From: Clostridiales bacterium UBA5446
GTDB taxonomy: Bacteria > Bacillota > Clostridia > Oscillospirales > Oscillospiraceae
Reading direction: 5' to 3'
DNA: 25,625 nt
Assembly: GCA_002427465.1 (NCBI GenBank)
Contig: DIRC01000020.1
Location: forward strand, 1 to 25,625
Positions 1 through 7,409 of this stretch are shown here, one piece after another. Within the stretch, counting starts at the first letter, position 1; the number at the start of each line of letters is the position of its first letter. The translations under genes and the position numbers were made by a program. Under the pieces are notes generated by a model. The model searched no databases and was not told where the DNA came from. It worked only from the letters and a program-made list of their open reading frames with translations.

Positions 1-69
1 CCGGCGCGATTCGAACGCGCGACCTTCCGCTTAGGAGGCGGACGCTCTATCCTGCTGAGCTACGGAGAC
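1..69 (-). tRNA. tRNA-Arg(CCT), 3' end cut by window edge
   Basis: Read on the minus strand this is a tRNA cloverleaf. The 5' acceptor strand GTCTCCG (69-63) is matched by CGG at the window edge, so the last four acceptor bases, the discriminator and CCA lie outside. The D arm GCTC...GAGC, the anticodon stem CCGC/GCGG around loop CTCCTAA, and the T arm GCGCG-TTCGAAT-CGCGC are all intact. Anticodon CCT reads the AGG arginine codon. A sigma-A promoter lies about 80 bases upstream. Confidence 0.95.
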
Positions 70-85
70 AAATTCTTTTAAAATC

Positions 86-142
86 GGCTGTGCCAAACGG
101 ATAGCCCTCTGTCCCACCCCGGCGGGCAAGCCGTTTACAGCC
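86..142 (-). other. Inverted repeat in the tRNA-Arg 5' leader
   Basis: GGCTGT-gcc-AAACGG (86-100) is complementary to CCGTTT-ACAGCC (131-142), apart from a three-base bulge. The repeat spans almost the whole predicted tRNA leader, so the precursor should fold into a hairpin whose 5' arm begins at the predicted transcription start. Its purpose is unknown; it might shape RNase P processing or be a relic of an attenuator. Confidence 0.5.
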
Positions 143-147
143 TTGTT

Positions 148-176
148 ATTCTAACCCGAAGCCGTGTCAATGTCAA
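148..176 (-). promoter_or_regulatory. Sigma-A promoter of the tRNA-Arg gene
   Basis: On the minus strand a perfect -35 TTGACA (176-171) is followed after exactly 17 bases by -10 TAGAAT (153-148). Transcription should start near 141, giving a leader of about 70 nt before the mature tRNA 5' end at 69. Confidence 0.8.
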
Positions 177-182
177 CCGTTG

Positions 183-211
183 TTGACTTATTAATATTAA
201 ATATGTATAAT
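183..211 (+). promoter_or_regulatory. Sigma-A promoter of the ABC transporter/MATE operon
   Basis: TTGACT (183-188), a 17-base spacer and a perfect TATAAT (206-211) lie about 55 bases before the ATG at 267. The spacer and flanks are very AT-rich. The -35 box is 6 bases from the -35 box of the divergent tRNA promoter. Confidence 0.85.
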
Positions 212-266
212 ATTTTTTTATCTGTTAATTAAAGATGATATTGAATCCGTCGAGAAAGGAACCAAA

Positions 267-3221
267 ATGCTTATTCTTCAAAATATCACAAAGGATTATT
301 TGGTCGGGGGCGGCACAATCCGTGCGCTCCGTGGTATAAGCTTGAATTTCAGAAAAAGTGAGTTTGTATCCGTGCTCGGGCCTTCCGGCTGCGGAAAAAC
401 CACACTTTTGAACCTTATCGGCGGACTGGACCATTATACCCAGGGCGACCTGATCATCAACGACCGCTCAACCAATGAATACCGTGATAAGGATTGGGAC
501 GCCTACCGCAACCATTCTATCGGCTTTGTTTTCCAAAGCTATAACCTGATTCCCCACCAAAGCGTTCTGGCTAACGTTGAGCTGGCCCTCACCCTTTCCG
601 GCGTTTCCAAGACCGAACGGCGCAAGCGCGCTCTCAAGGTTCTGGATCAGGTTGGCCTATCCGACCAGGTGGGCAAGCGTCCCTCCCAAATGTCCGGCGG
701 GCAGATGCAGCGGGTAGCCATCGCCAGAGCGCTGATTAACGACCCGGATATTCTTCTGGCCGACGAGCCTACCGGCGCCCTGGACTCCGAGACCAGCACC
801 CAGGTCATGGCGCTTCTCAGGGAAATTGCCAAGGATAAGCTGGTCATTATGGTTACCCACAACGCCGAACTTGCGGCGGAATATTCCACCCGGATCATCC
901 GGCTGCTGGACGGCGCCGTTACCGGCGACACCGATCCTTACGATGCCGCGGCGGAAGAAACACCCCGGAGCCCCGCCCGGAGCGGCAGCCTTTCTATGTC
1001 CTTCGCAACCGCCCTGTCCCTTTCGCTAAACAATTTGATGACCAAAAAGGCGCGCACAATCCTCACCGCCTTCGCGGGGAGCATCGGCATCATCGGCATC
1101 GCCCTGATCATGTCCCTGTCTAACGGCATTCAGATCTACATCGACCGCGTCCAGGAGGATACCCTGTCCAGCTACCCCATTGAGATTGACGCCAAGGCCG
1201 CGGATCTTTCCTCGCTGGTTTCGTCCCTGTCCGGCATCCATGAAGAGGCGGCCGGCGGCGAAGCCCACGGTGACGACGCGGTATACTCCAACGTCATCAT
1301 CTATGATCTGATGAACAGCCTTACCTCGGCGGACACCCAAACCAACAATCTCAAGGCTTTTAAGGAATATCTTGACGATCCGGACTGCCCTGTACGGCAG
1401 TATGCCAGCGCGGTTCGCTATACCTATGGCATGAATTTTGACATCTACACCAAGGACAAAAACGATCACATCGTCAAGTCCGACGTGATTGAGCTTCTCG
1501 AGAGCCTGATGACGGAAATGTACGGAGGCGATTACAGCACCTATTTCGCCACAATGGGCGATTTTTACTCCCAGTTTGAGGTCTGGGAGGAAATGCTTGC
1601 AGGGGACGGCAGCGACTTAATCAGCGATACCGTCAAAAATCAATACGATCTGCTCTACGGCAGCTGGCCGCAGAGCTATGATGAGACTATCCTGGTAGTT
1701 GACGGAAATAACGAGGTCAGCGATCTTGTTCTCTATGCCCTGGGACTCAAAACCGAAACCGAAATGTCCGACTTTATCTCGGCCATGATGAATGGAGAGC
1801 AGATTGGCGCCTCGATCCAGAGCTGGAGCTACGAGGAAATCTGCAGCCACAGCTTTAAGCTCGTCATGCCCTCTGAATACTACCGATATGATCCCGCTGC
1901 GAGCGCTTACACAGATATGTCGGAGACCGAAGCAGGCATGGATTATCTGTTTAACTCCGGCGACGTGGGCATGACGCTGAAGGTTGTCGGAATCGTCCGG
2001 CAGAACCAGGACGCCGTATCCGGCATGATGCAGGGCGTCATCGGCTATACCTCCGCCCTGACCGCGCACATCATAGACGCCGCCGCCGGCGAGGAAATCA
2101 TTCTGCGGCAGGCGGAGAACCCCGACATTGATGTAATCAGCGGCCTGCCCTTTGCCTCCGCCGACGCTCCCGAGCCTACCGACGCGGAAAAAGCGGAGGC
2201 TGTGACCGAATACATTTCCGGCCTGGACACCACTGAAAAAGCCGCATTTTATACTGAGATCATGGCCATTCCCTCCGATGCATATGTGGAAGGGATCGTG
2301 ACCCAGAATATATCCCAGATGTCCCGCGAATATATCCAGGAACAGCTGACCGCCAGCTATGCTCAGGAAATGGGCGTCGATCCCCAGACGGTTGCGGACT
2401 ATATTTCCGGAATGGATGACGAAACCCTCTTTGCCTATGTGCGCGACGCCATGGCCGGGGAAGTCAGAAACCAGTACGCGGAAGGGGTCAAGGCTCAACT
2501 TGCCCTGATGAGCGCGGACCAGCTTGCCGCCATGGCCGGCGCCCCGCTCGAGCCCTGGCAATACGGTTACGCCTATGAAAACCTGCTGCCGCCAAAAACA
2601 TCCGACAGAACCTATGAGGAAAACATGGCCCTTCTCGGACGGATAGATGAAAGCTCCCCCAGCGGAGTTCAAATCTACGCCGAGACCTTTGAGAACAAGG
2701 ACTCCATTGCCGACGCCATTGCAGATTATAATGCTTCCGCAGACGAGGACGATATCATCAGCTACACTGATTATGTGGCCCTGCTGATGAGCTCCATTAC
2801 GACAATTATCAACGCCATCAGCTATGTGCTGATCGCCTTTGTAGCCATCTCCCTGGTGGTGTCCTCCATCATGATCGGCATCATCACCTATATCTCCGTT
2901 CTTGAGCGGACCAAGGAGATCGGCATACTCCGTGCCATAGGCGCGTCAAAGCGGGATATTTCACGGGTTTTCAATGCCGAAACCCTCATAGAGGGCTTTA
3001 TCTCCGGGATCATCGGAATCGGCATGACGCTGCTTCTGATTATCCCCATCAATATGATCATACACCGACTGACGAATATCATGAGTCTCAACGCGACGCT
3101 GCCCGTTTCAGGCGGGATCTCGCTTGTAATCATCTCCATGATTCTAACCTTTATTTCAGGACTCATCCCCTCTGGCATTGCGGCCAGACGTGACCCGGTG
3201 GAGGCTTTAAGAACAGAATAA
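267..3221 (+). CDS. ABC transporter ATPase-permease fusion (MacB/FtsX type)
   Basis: This 984-residue protein fuses an ABC ATPase to an FtsX-type permease. The ATPase has Walker A GPSGCGKTT (38-46), Q-loop FQ (89-90), signature SGGQMQRV (143-150), Walker B ILLADE (162-167) and switch His198. A first membrane helix lies near 264-284. It is followed by about 560 extracytoplasmic residues and three C-terminal helices (about 851-878, 908-932, 949-970), with the FtsX-family stretch LERTKEIGILRAIGASKRDI between the first two. MacB-type fusions export peptides, drugs or lipids or act as mechanotransducers; the substrate here cannot be told. The ectodomain is much larger than in E. coli MacB and I recognise no domain in it. 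The SD AAAGGA (255-260) supports the ATG. It overlaps the MATE gene by one base, which suggests translational coupling. Confidence 0.9.
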   Translation: MLILQNITKDYLVGGGTIRALRGISLNFRKSEFVSVLGPSGCGKTTLLNLIGGLDHYTQGDLIINDRSTNEYRDKDWDAYRNHSIGFVFQSYNLIPHQSVLANVELALTLSGVSKTERRKRALKVLDQVGLSDQVGKRPSQMSGGQMQRVAIARALINDPDILLADEPTGALDSETSTQVMALLREIAKDKLVIMVTHNAELAAEYSTRIIRLLDGAVTGDTDPYDAAAEETPRSPARSGSLSMSFATALSLSLNNLMTKKARTILTAFAGSIGIIGIALIMSLSNGIQIYIDRVQEDTLSSYPIEIDAKAADLSSLVSSLSGIHEEAAGGEAHGDDAVYSNVIIYDLMNSLTSADTQTNNLKAFKEYLDDPDCPVRQYASAVRYTYGMNFDIYTKDKNDHIVKSDVIELLESLMTEMYGGDYSTYFATMGDFYSQFEVWEEMLAGDGSDLISDTVKNQYDLLYGSWPQSYDETILVVDGNNEVSDLVLYALGLKTETEMSDFISAMMNGEQIGASIQSWSYEEICSHSFKLVMPSEYYRYDPAASAYTDMSETEAGMDYLFNSGDVGMTLKVVGIVRQNQDAVSGMMQGVIGYTSALTAHIIDAAAGEEIILRQAENPDIDVISGLPFASADAPEPTDAEKAEAVTEYISGLDTTEKAAFYTEIMAIPSDAYVEGIVTQNISQMSREYIQEQLTASYAQEMGVDPQTVADYISGMDDETLFAYVRDAMAGEVRNQYAEGVKAQLALMSADQLAAMAGAPLEPWQYGYAYENLLPPKTSDRTYEENMALLGRIDESSPSGVQIYAETFENKDSIADAIADYNASADEDDIISYTDYVALLMSSITTIINAISYVLIAFVAISLVVSSIMIGIITYISVLERTKEIGILRAIGASKRDISRVFNAETLIEGFISGIIGIGMTLLLIIPINMIIHRLTNIMSLNATLPVSGGISLVIISMILTFISGLIPSGIAARRDPVEALRTE

Positions 3222-4603
3222 TGAAGTATATTAAACCCGAAATCGGCTTCTATAAGAATGCTCTGGCACTGATGCTCCCCATGATCATCCAAAACATCGT
3301 CACCAACACGATGCAGCTTGCAGATACCTTTATGGTGGGCGCCCTCGGTGAAATTGAGCTGGCGGCCGTCACCATGGCAAACTCGATCTTTTTTGTGCTG
3401 CTCCTGCTGATATTCGGCATCCAGAGCGGCGCCAGCGTGCTTGTGGCACAATATAACGGCCGCGGCAGCGTAGACGCCGTCAACCGCGTCATGGGAATCG
3501 GCCTTTACGCTTCCCTTGGTCTCACTACGATCGTTTCACTGCTGACCTTTTTCTTCCCGCGGGAGATCATGGGCATCATCACAAACAACGCCGATCTGAT
3601 CGAGCCCGGCGCCGATTATGCCCGTATCGTTGGATTTTCATATGTATTCATGGCGATAAGCGGGATTTATATCTCCGTCCAGCGCAGTATGGAGAACCCC
3701 AGATTCGGCGCGTACCTGCTCACCCTCTCCGGCATCATGAATATTGTCCTCAACTATATGCTGATCTTCGGCAAATGGGGCGCCCCGGCCATGGGCTGCG
3801 CGGGCGCCGCCCTGGCGACGGTAATCAGCCGGGTTTTCGAGGTGCTGGTCGTGCTGATATACGCTCCGCTTTCCAAGCGGCTCCCCCTTGAACTGCCTCT
3901 GGTCTTCCGGCCGGGCAGGCTGATCGCCGGGGATTTTGTCCGGTATTCCCTGCCGGTAATCTGCAACGAGGGGCTGTGGAGCCTGGCAATGACGGTATAT
4001 GCCGTCATCATGGGGCATATGCCCGACAGCACCCCCATACTTGCGGCCTATACCATTTCCGGAAACATTGACCGGCTGGTTGCGGTAGCGCTGTTTGCTG
4101 CCGGAAACGCCTCCGCCGTGATCACGGGGAGAGAAATCGGCCGCGGCAACCGGGACACGCTTTACAGCATTGGCGTGGCCCTCAACCGGCTTTGCTTCTC
4201 CACCGGAATCGCAAGTCTGGTCGGCCTGCTCTTGGTGCGGCAGTTTGCCGCGGACAGCTTCATCTTTCCCCTGATGAACATCTCCGCCGAGGCCGGCGAC
4301 ATTGCAAAATACATGCTGCTCCTGCTGGCCCTGGTCATGCCCCTTCGAGCCGTAAACCTCTGCAACATCGTCGGCGTGTTCCGCGGCGGCGGGGACGTCC
4401 ACTACGCCCTGATGTGCGACGTCTCTCCCATCTATTTTATCTGCCTGCCGACCGCCGCCCTCTGCGGCCTGGTGTTCGGCCTGGGGATCAAAGCCGTTTA
4501 TCTCTGCATGTGCGCAGATGAACTTATCCGGATCTGCCTTATCCTTCCACGCCTGAAATCCGGAAAATGGATCAACAACGTGACCCGCGATACGCTGGTA
4601 TAA
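3221..4603 (+). CDS. MATE family efflux transporter
   Basis: This 460-residue, highly hydrophobic protein has about twelve predicted membrane segments, the usual size and topology for MATE (NorM/DinF-like) cation antiporters. The N-terminal stretch with ALMLPMIIQNIVTNTMQLAD and the following MVGALGEIELAAV is typical of helix 1 and loop 1 of the family. Members export drugs or metabolites using Na+ or H+ gradients; the substrate is not predictable. The ATG shares its A with the TAA stop of the ABC gene and has no good SD of its own, so it is probably translated by reinitiation. Pairing with an exporter-like ABC protein suggests a shared efflux or stress role (inference). Confidence 0.9.
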   Translation: MKYIKPEIGFYKNALALMLPMIIQNIVTNTMQLADTFMVGALGEIELAAVTMANSIFFVLLLLIFGIQSGASVLVAQYNGRGSVDAVNRVMGIGLYASLGLTTIVSLLTFFFPREIMGIITNNADLIEPGADYARIVGFSYVFMAISGIYISVQRSMENPRFGAYLLTLSGIMNIVLNYMLIFGKWGAPAMGCAGAALATVISRVFEVLVVLIYAPLSKRLPLELPLVFRPGRLIAGDFVRYSLPVICNEGLWSLAMTVYAVIMGHMPDSTPILAAYTISGNIDRLVAVALFAAGNASAVITGREIGRGNRDTLYSIGVALNRLCFSTGIASLVGLLLVRQFAADSFIFPLMNISAEAGDIAKYMLLLLALVMPLRAVNLCNIVGVFRGGGDVHYALMCDVSPIYFICLPTAALCGLVFGLGIKAVYLCMCADELIRICLILPRLKSGKWINNVTRDTLV

Positions 4604-4625
4604 GCCGGCATCGCATCAGCCTAAT

Positions 4626-4679
4626 ATTCAGCGCCCCGATCACCGGACAGCACACGATGCTGAATGGTGACCGGGGCGC
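4626..4679. terminator. Long hairpin between convergent MATE and gntR genes
   Basis: The arm GCGCCCCG-a-TCACC (4631-4644) pairs with GGTGA-c-CGGGGCGC (4666-4679), leaving one A/C mismatch, and CAGCA...TGCTG forms an inner stem. A competing pairing, ATTCAGC (4626-4632) with GCTGAAT (4659-4665), is also possible. Neither side has a strong U tract, so it is a likely bidirectional transcription barrier rather than a textbook intrinsic terminator. Confidence 0.55.
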
Positions 4680-4712
4680 GCTCAAATTTGCTCGATTTTG
4701 TGTTTTCCCGTC

Positions 4713-5498
4713 TCAGGCGTCAATGCTTCTGGCAAAGGTCACGCCATCTCTCTGCAGGTTGATTTCCAGCTTCACCCTGTCCGCGCGTATCAGGCTGAGC
4801 GTAAACTCATAAACAATGCCTGTCTCCGTGCGCGTCCTGCGCTCCACGGAAAACGCACAGTCGCCGGGTTTGCAGTTTAGGATCTCCGCTTCTTCCCGGC
4901 TCATGGACACCGCCTGGTAAGTATCCAGAGCGGAAAAGGGCATAATCCCCTCCTCATAAAGCAGGCTGTAAAAGCTGTGTGTCTCCAAAAGCTCCCGGGT
5001 CAGTTTGGGGTAAATATAGATGGGATAATACGACGTCTCCAAAATCAGCGGCTGTCCGTCAACATTCCGAATCCGAACAAAGCGATACACCGGGGTGGCA
5101 TGGACGCCCATTTCCAGCCTGTCGGCGATTTCCGTCGGCGGAGAAATGATCTCATATTCAAGAATGGTAGAAGACGGCGTCATACCCAGAGCGCTGATCT
5201 CGGAGGTGAAGGAATAGACATTCTCCGCCCGCCGCCGCATTTTCGGCTCGGCCACAAAGGTTCCCCTGCCCTGTTTCCTGGTAACAAGCCCGTCCGCCTC
5301 CAGAGCGCCGATCGCCTGGCGCACCGTGCTGCGGCTTACATTAAAGGCGCGGCAAAGCTCGGTCTCCGACGGCAGCAGCGCCCCCGCCGGCAGCGCCCCG
5401 GCGGAAATGTTGCGCCTAATGATGCTGACAAGCTGTGAATAAAGGGGAATATCGCTTTGCATGGAGAGCTGGCTCTGCAATATTGGATTTATCTTCAT
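4713..5498 (-). CDS. GntR family regulator, HutC/UTRA subfamily
   Basis: This 261-residue protein has an N-terminal winged helix (about residues 15-85) with the GntR pattern LPSETELCRAFNVSRSTVRQ and the wing GLVTRKQGRGTFV. It is followed by a UTRA ligand-binding domain (about 90-250). HutC-type members sense small molecules such as sugar phosphates or amino-acid derivatives; the effector is unknown. I chose the ATG at 5498, with GGGAGGG 5 bases upstream, over the in-frame TTG at 5501. The gene stands alone, between a terminator upstream and a convergent exporter operon downstream. A palindrome between its promoter and SD points to autoregulation. Whether it also controls the ABC/MATE operon cannot be seen, because no copy of that palindrome lies near 183-211. 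Confidence 0.9.
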   Translation of the reverse strand: MKINPILQSQLSMQSDIPLYSQLVSIIRRNISAGALPAGALLPSETELCRAFNVSRSTVRQAIGALEADGLVTRKQGRGTFVAEPKMRRRAENVYSFTSEISALGMTPSSTILEYEIISPPTEIADRLEMGVHATPVYRFVRIRNVDGQPLILETSYYPIYIYPKLTRELLETHSFYSLLYEEGIMPFSALDTYQAVSMSREEAEILNCKPGDCAFSVERRTRTETGIVYEFTLSLIRADRVKLEINLQRDGVTFARSIDA

Positions 5499-5517
5499 CA
5501 AGGCCCTCCCGACTTGT

Positions 5518-5533
5518 CATAACGTCTGTTATG
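5518..5533. promoter_or_regulatory. Candidate GntR autoregulatory operator
   Basis: A perfect inverted repeat, CATAAC-GTCT-GTTATG, lies between the -10 box (5542-5547) and the SD of the gntR gene. Its position just downstream of the predicted transcription start and its two-fold symmetry fit a dimeric GntR operator used for self-repression. Confidence 0.6.
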
Positions 5534-5541
5534 TTTGTCTC

Positions 5542-5570
5542 ATTATAACTGATCCGTATGCATTTTACAA
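5542..5570 (-). promoter_or_regulatory. Sigma-A promoter of gntR
   Basis: On the minus strand TTGTAA (5570-5565), a 17-base spacer and a perfect TATAAT (5547-5542) lie about 45 bases before the ATG. The palindrome at 5518-5533 covers the start region. Confidence 0.8.
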
Positions 5571-5611
5571 GCCCGGATTACCGTCTCTTGAATCTGCGGT
5601 ACGGTTAGGCC

Positions 5612-5646
5612 CAAATAAAAAGCACCGGGCATACGCCCGGCGCTTA
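5612..5646 (-). terminator. Intrinsic terminator of the DUF1002 gene
   Basis: Just past the stop codon at 5651 the minus strand forms AAGCGCCGGGC-gtat-GCCCGGTGCTT, followed by a T-rich tail TTTATTT. The stem has a single G.T wobble and a four-base loop, a textbook rho-independent terminator. It separates this gene from gntR. Confidence 0.85.
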
Positions 5647-5650
5647 AAAC

Positions 5651-6532
5651 TTATTTACGCTTAAAGCTGGAAAAGATCCGCTGGAAAAATTCCCCCACCG
5701 CGGACACAAGGTTCTTAATGGATTCGGCAAAGCTTTTCGCTTTCGTCTTTGCTTCAGCCATTTTCTTAATGGTTTTCTGCACAGATTCGACCTTGGCCTT
5801 CAGTTCGTCGGAATTCAGCTTTTCAAGGGATCGGCAAAGGCTGATCAGCTGATCCATCTGCGAGTCGGTAAGAGAGACGTTGTATTGCGACGCAATTTCC
5901 TCGATCTGCGCACGCAGCTCGTCGTCCGTCATATTCTGCGTCTCGTCCAGAATGAGCTTCAGCTCATTGACGATTTCAACGGAATCAAAGCTGCCTATCT
6001 GGTCGGCCAGCTCCGCAGTCATGGTAAGCTCCTGGGTTCCTACCAGCTTGGCCGTCTCGTCCAGGGTTTCCCCCGTGATGTCTTCATAGGCCAGATATAC
6101 GCCCGTGAGAGCCGCCGTACCCGAGACCTCAAATGGCGCCGCCACGATCACCCGCGCGTCGGTAATTCCGGCGGTGGCCAGTGCGCTGACATACATCTCC
6201 GGCTTGCACCAGCTGATGTTTGAGGTGGTCACGTCCAGTCCGCTGCCCTCCGGCATCAGCTCGATATACACACAGGATATGGCCCGGGTCCCGATAAGGG
6301 AATCGTCCACATAGCCGGTCAGGTATTCCCGCTCGTCGGCATTGGTGACTTCAAGCTCGGCGACGCTGCCCCGGCTGATCCCAAAAGCGGCATAAACATC
6401 CGCAATGTTCTGCTCTGTCAAATCCGCGCCGATCACAGCGCGCGCCTCAGTTTCGACGTCGGCAAACGCGCCGGTTGCCGGCGTCAGCAGGCAGGCGGCG
6501 AGAAATATCGATAATAATTTTTTCATTTTCAT
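5651..6532 (-). CDS. Exported DUF1002 family protein
   Basis: This 293-residue protein has a clear signal peptide: MKMKK, a hydrophobic core and a likely cleavage after AFA (residue 24). The body matches DUF1002 (B. subtilis YpuA-like), with the family-like stretch TNADEREYLTGYVDDSLIGT, the region SCVYIELMPEGSGLDVTTSN, and a helical, lysine-rich C-terminus (about 225-293) that may bind the envelope. The function of the family is unknown. I chose the ATG at 6532 because GGAGGG lies 7 bases upstream, rejecting an 18-residue N-terminal extension without a signal sequence. It follows rsmG on the same strand after 72 bases. No separate promoter is convincing, so cotranscription is possible. Confidence 0.85.
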   Translation of the reverse strand: MKMKKLLSIFLAACLLTPATGAFADVETEARAVIGADLTEQNIADVYAAFGISRGSVAELEVTNADEREYLTGYVDDSLIGTRAISCVYIELMPEGSGLDVTTSNISWCKPEMYVSALATAGITDARVIVAAPFEVSGTAALTGVYLAYEDITGETLDETAKLVGTQELTMTAELADQIGSFDSVEIVNELKLILDETQNMTDDELRAQIEEIASQYNVSLTDSQMDQLISLCRSLEKLNSDELKAKVESVQKTIKKMAEAKTKAKSFAESIKNLVSAVGEFFQRIFSSFKRK

Positions 6533-6604
6533 GTCGATGCCCTCCGGAATTAGTGTTCCATGATTCCTTATGACGCACACAGACAAATTATGTTCCCGGC
6601 GCCA

Positions 6605-7309
6605 TTAAAGCGGCTGCTTTGCAATCTTCGCCCAGCGTCTGGGATAAATTCTGGGCGTTTCACAAATTTTTTTAATAATCACCGCGGCGTGCCTGATTTC
6701 GGTTCCGGGAATCGTATAGAAATAGGTTTGTTGATACTCTCCGCCAAGCACTTCAATCGCCTTTTGGGCTTCCGCGATCTCTTCCCCGCAGTCCGGCCCC
6801 TTCATTGCGATAAACAGCCCGCCTTTATCCACAAAGGGCAGGCAAAGCTCACAGAGCACGCACAGTCGGGCCACGGCCCTGGACACGGCAATATCGAATC
6901 CGGCCCGCAGCGCCGGCGGCGGTTCTTCAGCCCTGGCGGTAACGCAGTCCACGTCCCCGATTCCAATGAGTCCGCAGACCTCCCGCAGAAAATTCATTCG
7001 TTTTTCCTGGCTGTCCAGCAGCGTAAGCCTCATCCCCGGCTCCATGATTTTAAGCGGCAGCCCCGGAAAACCCGCGCCGGTTCCCACGTCGATCACGCGC
7101 CGGCCTTTAAAATCCGCCGCACCCAGAAGGGCGCAGCAATCGAGAAAATGCAGACGTGCCGTATCCTCTGCGCCTTTTATGGCCGTCAGATTCATGACCG
7201 CGTTGCGTTCCTGAAGATAGTCATAATAGCGGCGGAAGCGGTCAATTGCCTCCCCGTCCGCCGAAAGCCCCAGGGCTTTCAGCCCCTCGCGCAGGATTTC
7301 CTCCATCAT
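6605..7309 (-). CDS. rsmG: 16S rRNA m7G527 methyltransferase RsmG
   Basis: This 234-residue SAM-dependent methyltransferase makes N7-methylguanosine at G527 (E. coli numbering) of 16S rRNA in the 530 loop. The N-terminal helix pattern YYDYLQERNAVMNLTAI, the SAM motif VIDVGTGAGFPGLPLKI (about 72-88), LLDSQEKRMNFL and the VSRAVA motif are typical of RsmG/GidB. Length is normal. The start is uncertain: ATG at 7309 (used here), ATG at 7306, or TTG at 7318. The nearest SD-like GAGG fits the TTG at least as well. The gene is not beside mnmG or parA as in many Bacillota, so this is a relocated copy. Its promoter appears to lie inside the terminator of the upstream hydrolase gene. Confidence 0.93.
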   Translation of the reverse strand: MMEEILREGLKALGLSADGEAIDRFRRYYDYLQERNAVMNLTAIKGAEDTARLHFLDCCALLGAADFKGRRVIDVGTGAGFPGLPLKIMEPGMRLTLLDSQEKRMNFLREVCGLIGIGDVDCVTARAEEPPPALRAGFDIAVSRAVARLCVLCELCLPFVDKGGLFIAMKGPDCGEEIAEAQKAIEVLGGEYQQTYFYTIPGTEIRHAAVIIKKICETPRIYPRRWAKIAKQPL

Positions 7310-7355
7310 TGCCCCCAAGAAACCTCATTTATTGTAACCCGGTTAAAAAAAATAA

Positions 7356-7390
7356 GTGGTATAATTGCCGGCTTGCGGCTATTATACCAC
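7356..7390 (-). terminator. Terminator of the SleB-like gene
   Basis: A 10-bp perfect inverted repeat GTGGTATAAT...ATTATACCAC encloses an inner GCCG/CGGC stem and a GCTTG loop. On the minus strand the stem is followed by TTATTTTTTTT, a strong U tract, 20 bases after the stop codon at 7410. The 5' arm of the stem is also an extended -10 promoter element. Confidence 0.85.
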
Positions 7391-7409
7391 GTCATAAAAT
7401 CAAATTCAA
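7381..7409 (-). promoter_or_regulatory. Promoter of rsmG, overlapping the upstream terminator
   Basis: On the minus strand TTGAAT (7409-7404), a 17-base spacer ending in TGG and a perfect TATAAT (7386-7381) form an extended -10 sigma-A promoter. The -35 box begins one base after the stop codon of the SleB-like gene. The predicted start near 7374 is in the terminator loop, so transcripts from here carry only the 3' arm and should not terminate. Confidence 0.75.

Noticed and set aside
1617..2672. A 351-codon minus-strand open frame opposite the ABC fusion gene
   Set aside because: It is antisense to a continuous coding frame and has no start signal or recognisable product.
7332..7365. A plus-strand promoter using TTGTAA (7332) and TATAAT (7360)
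   Set aside because: The spacer is 22 bases, no plus-strand gene follows, and the TATAAT is explained as the complement of the terminator arm.
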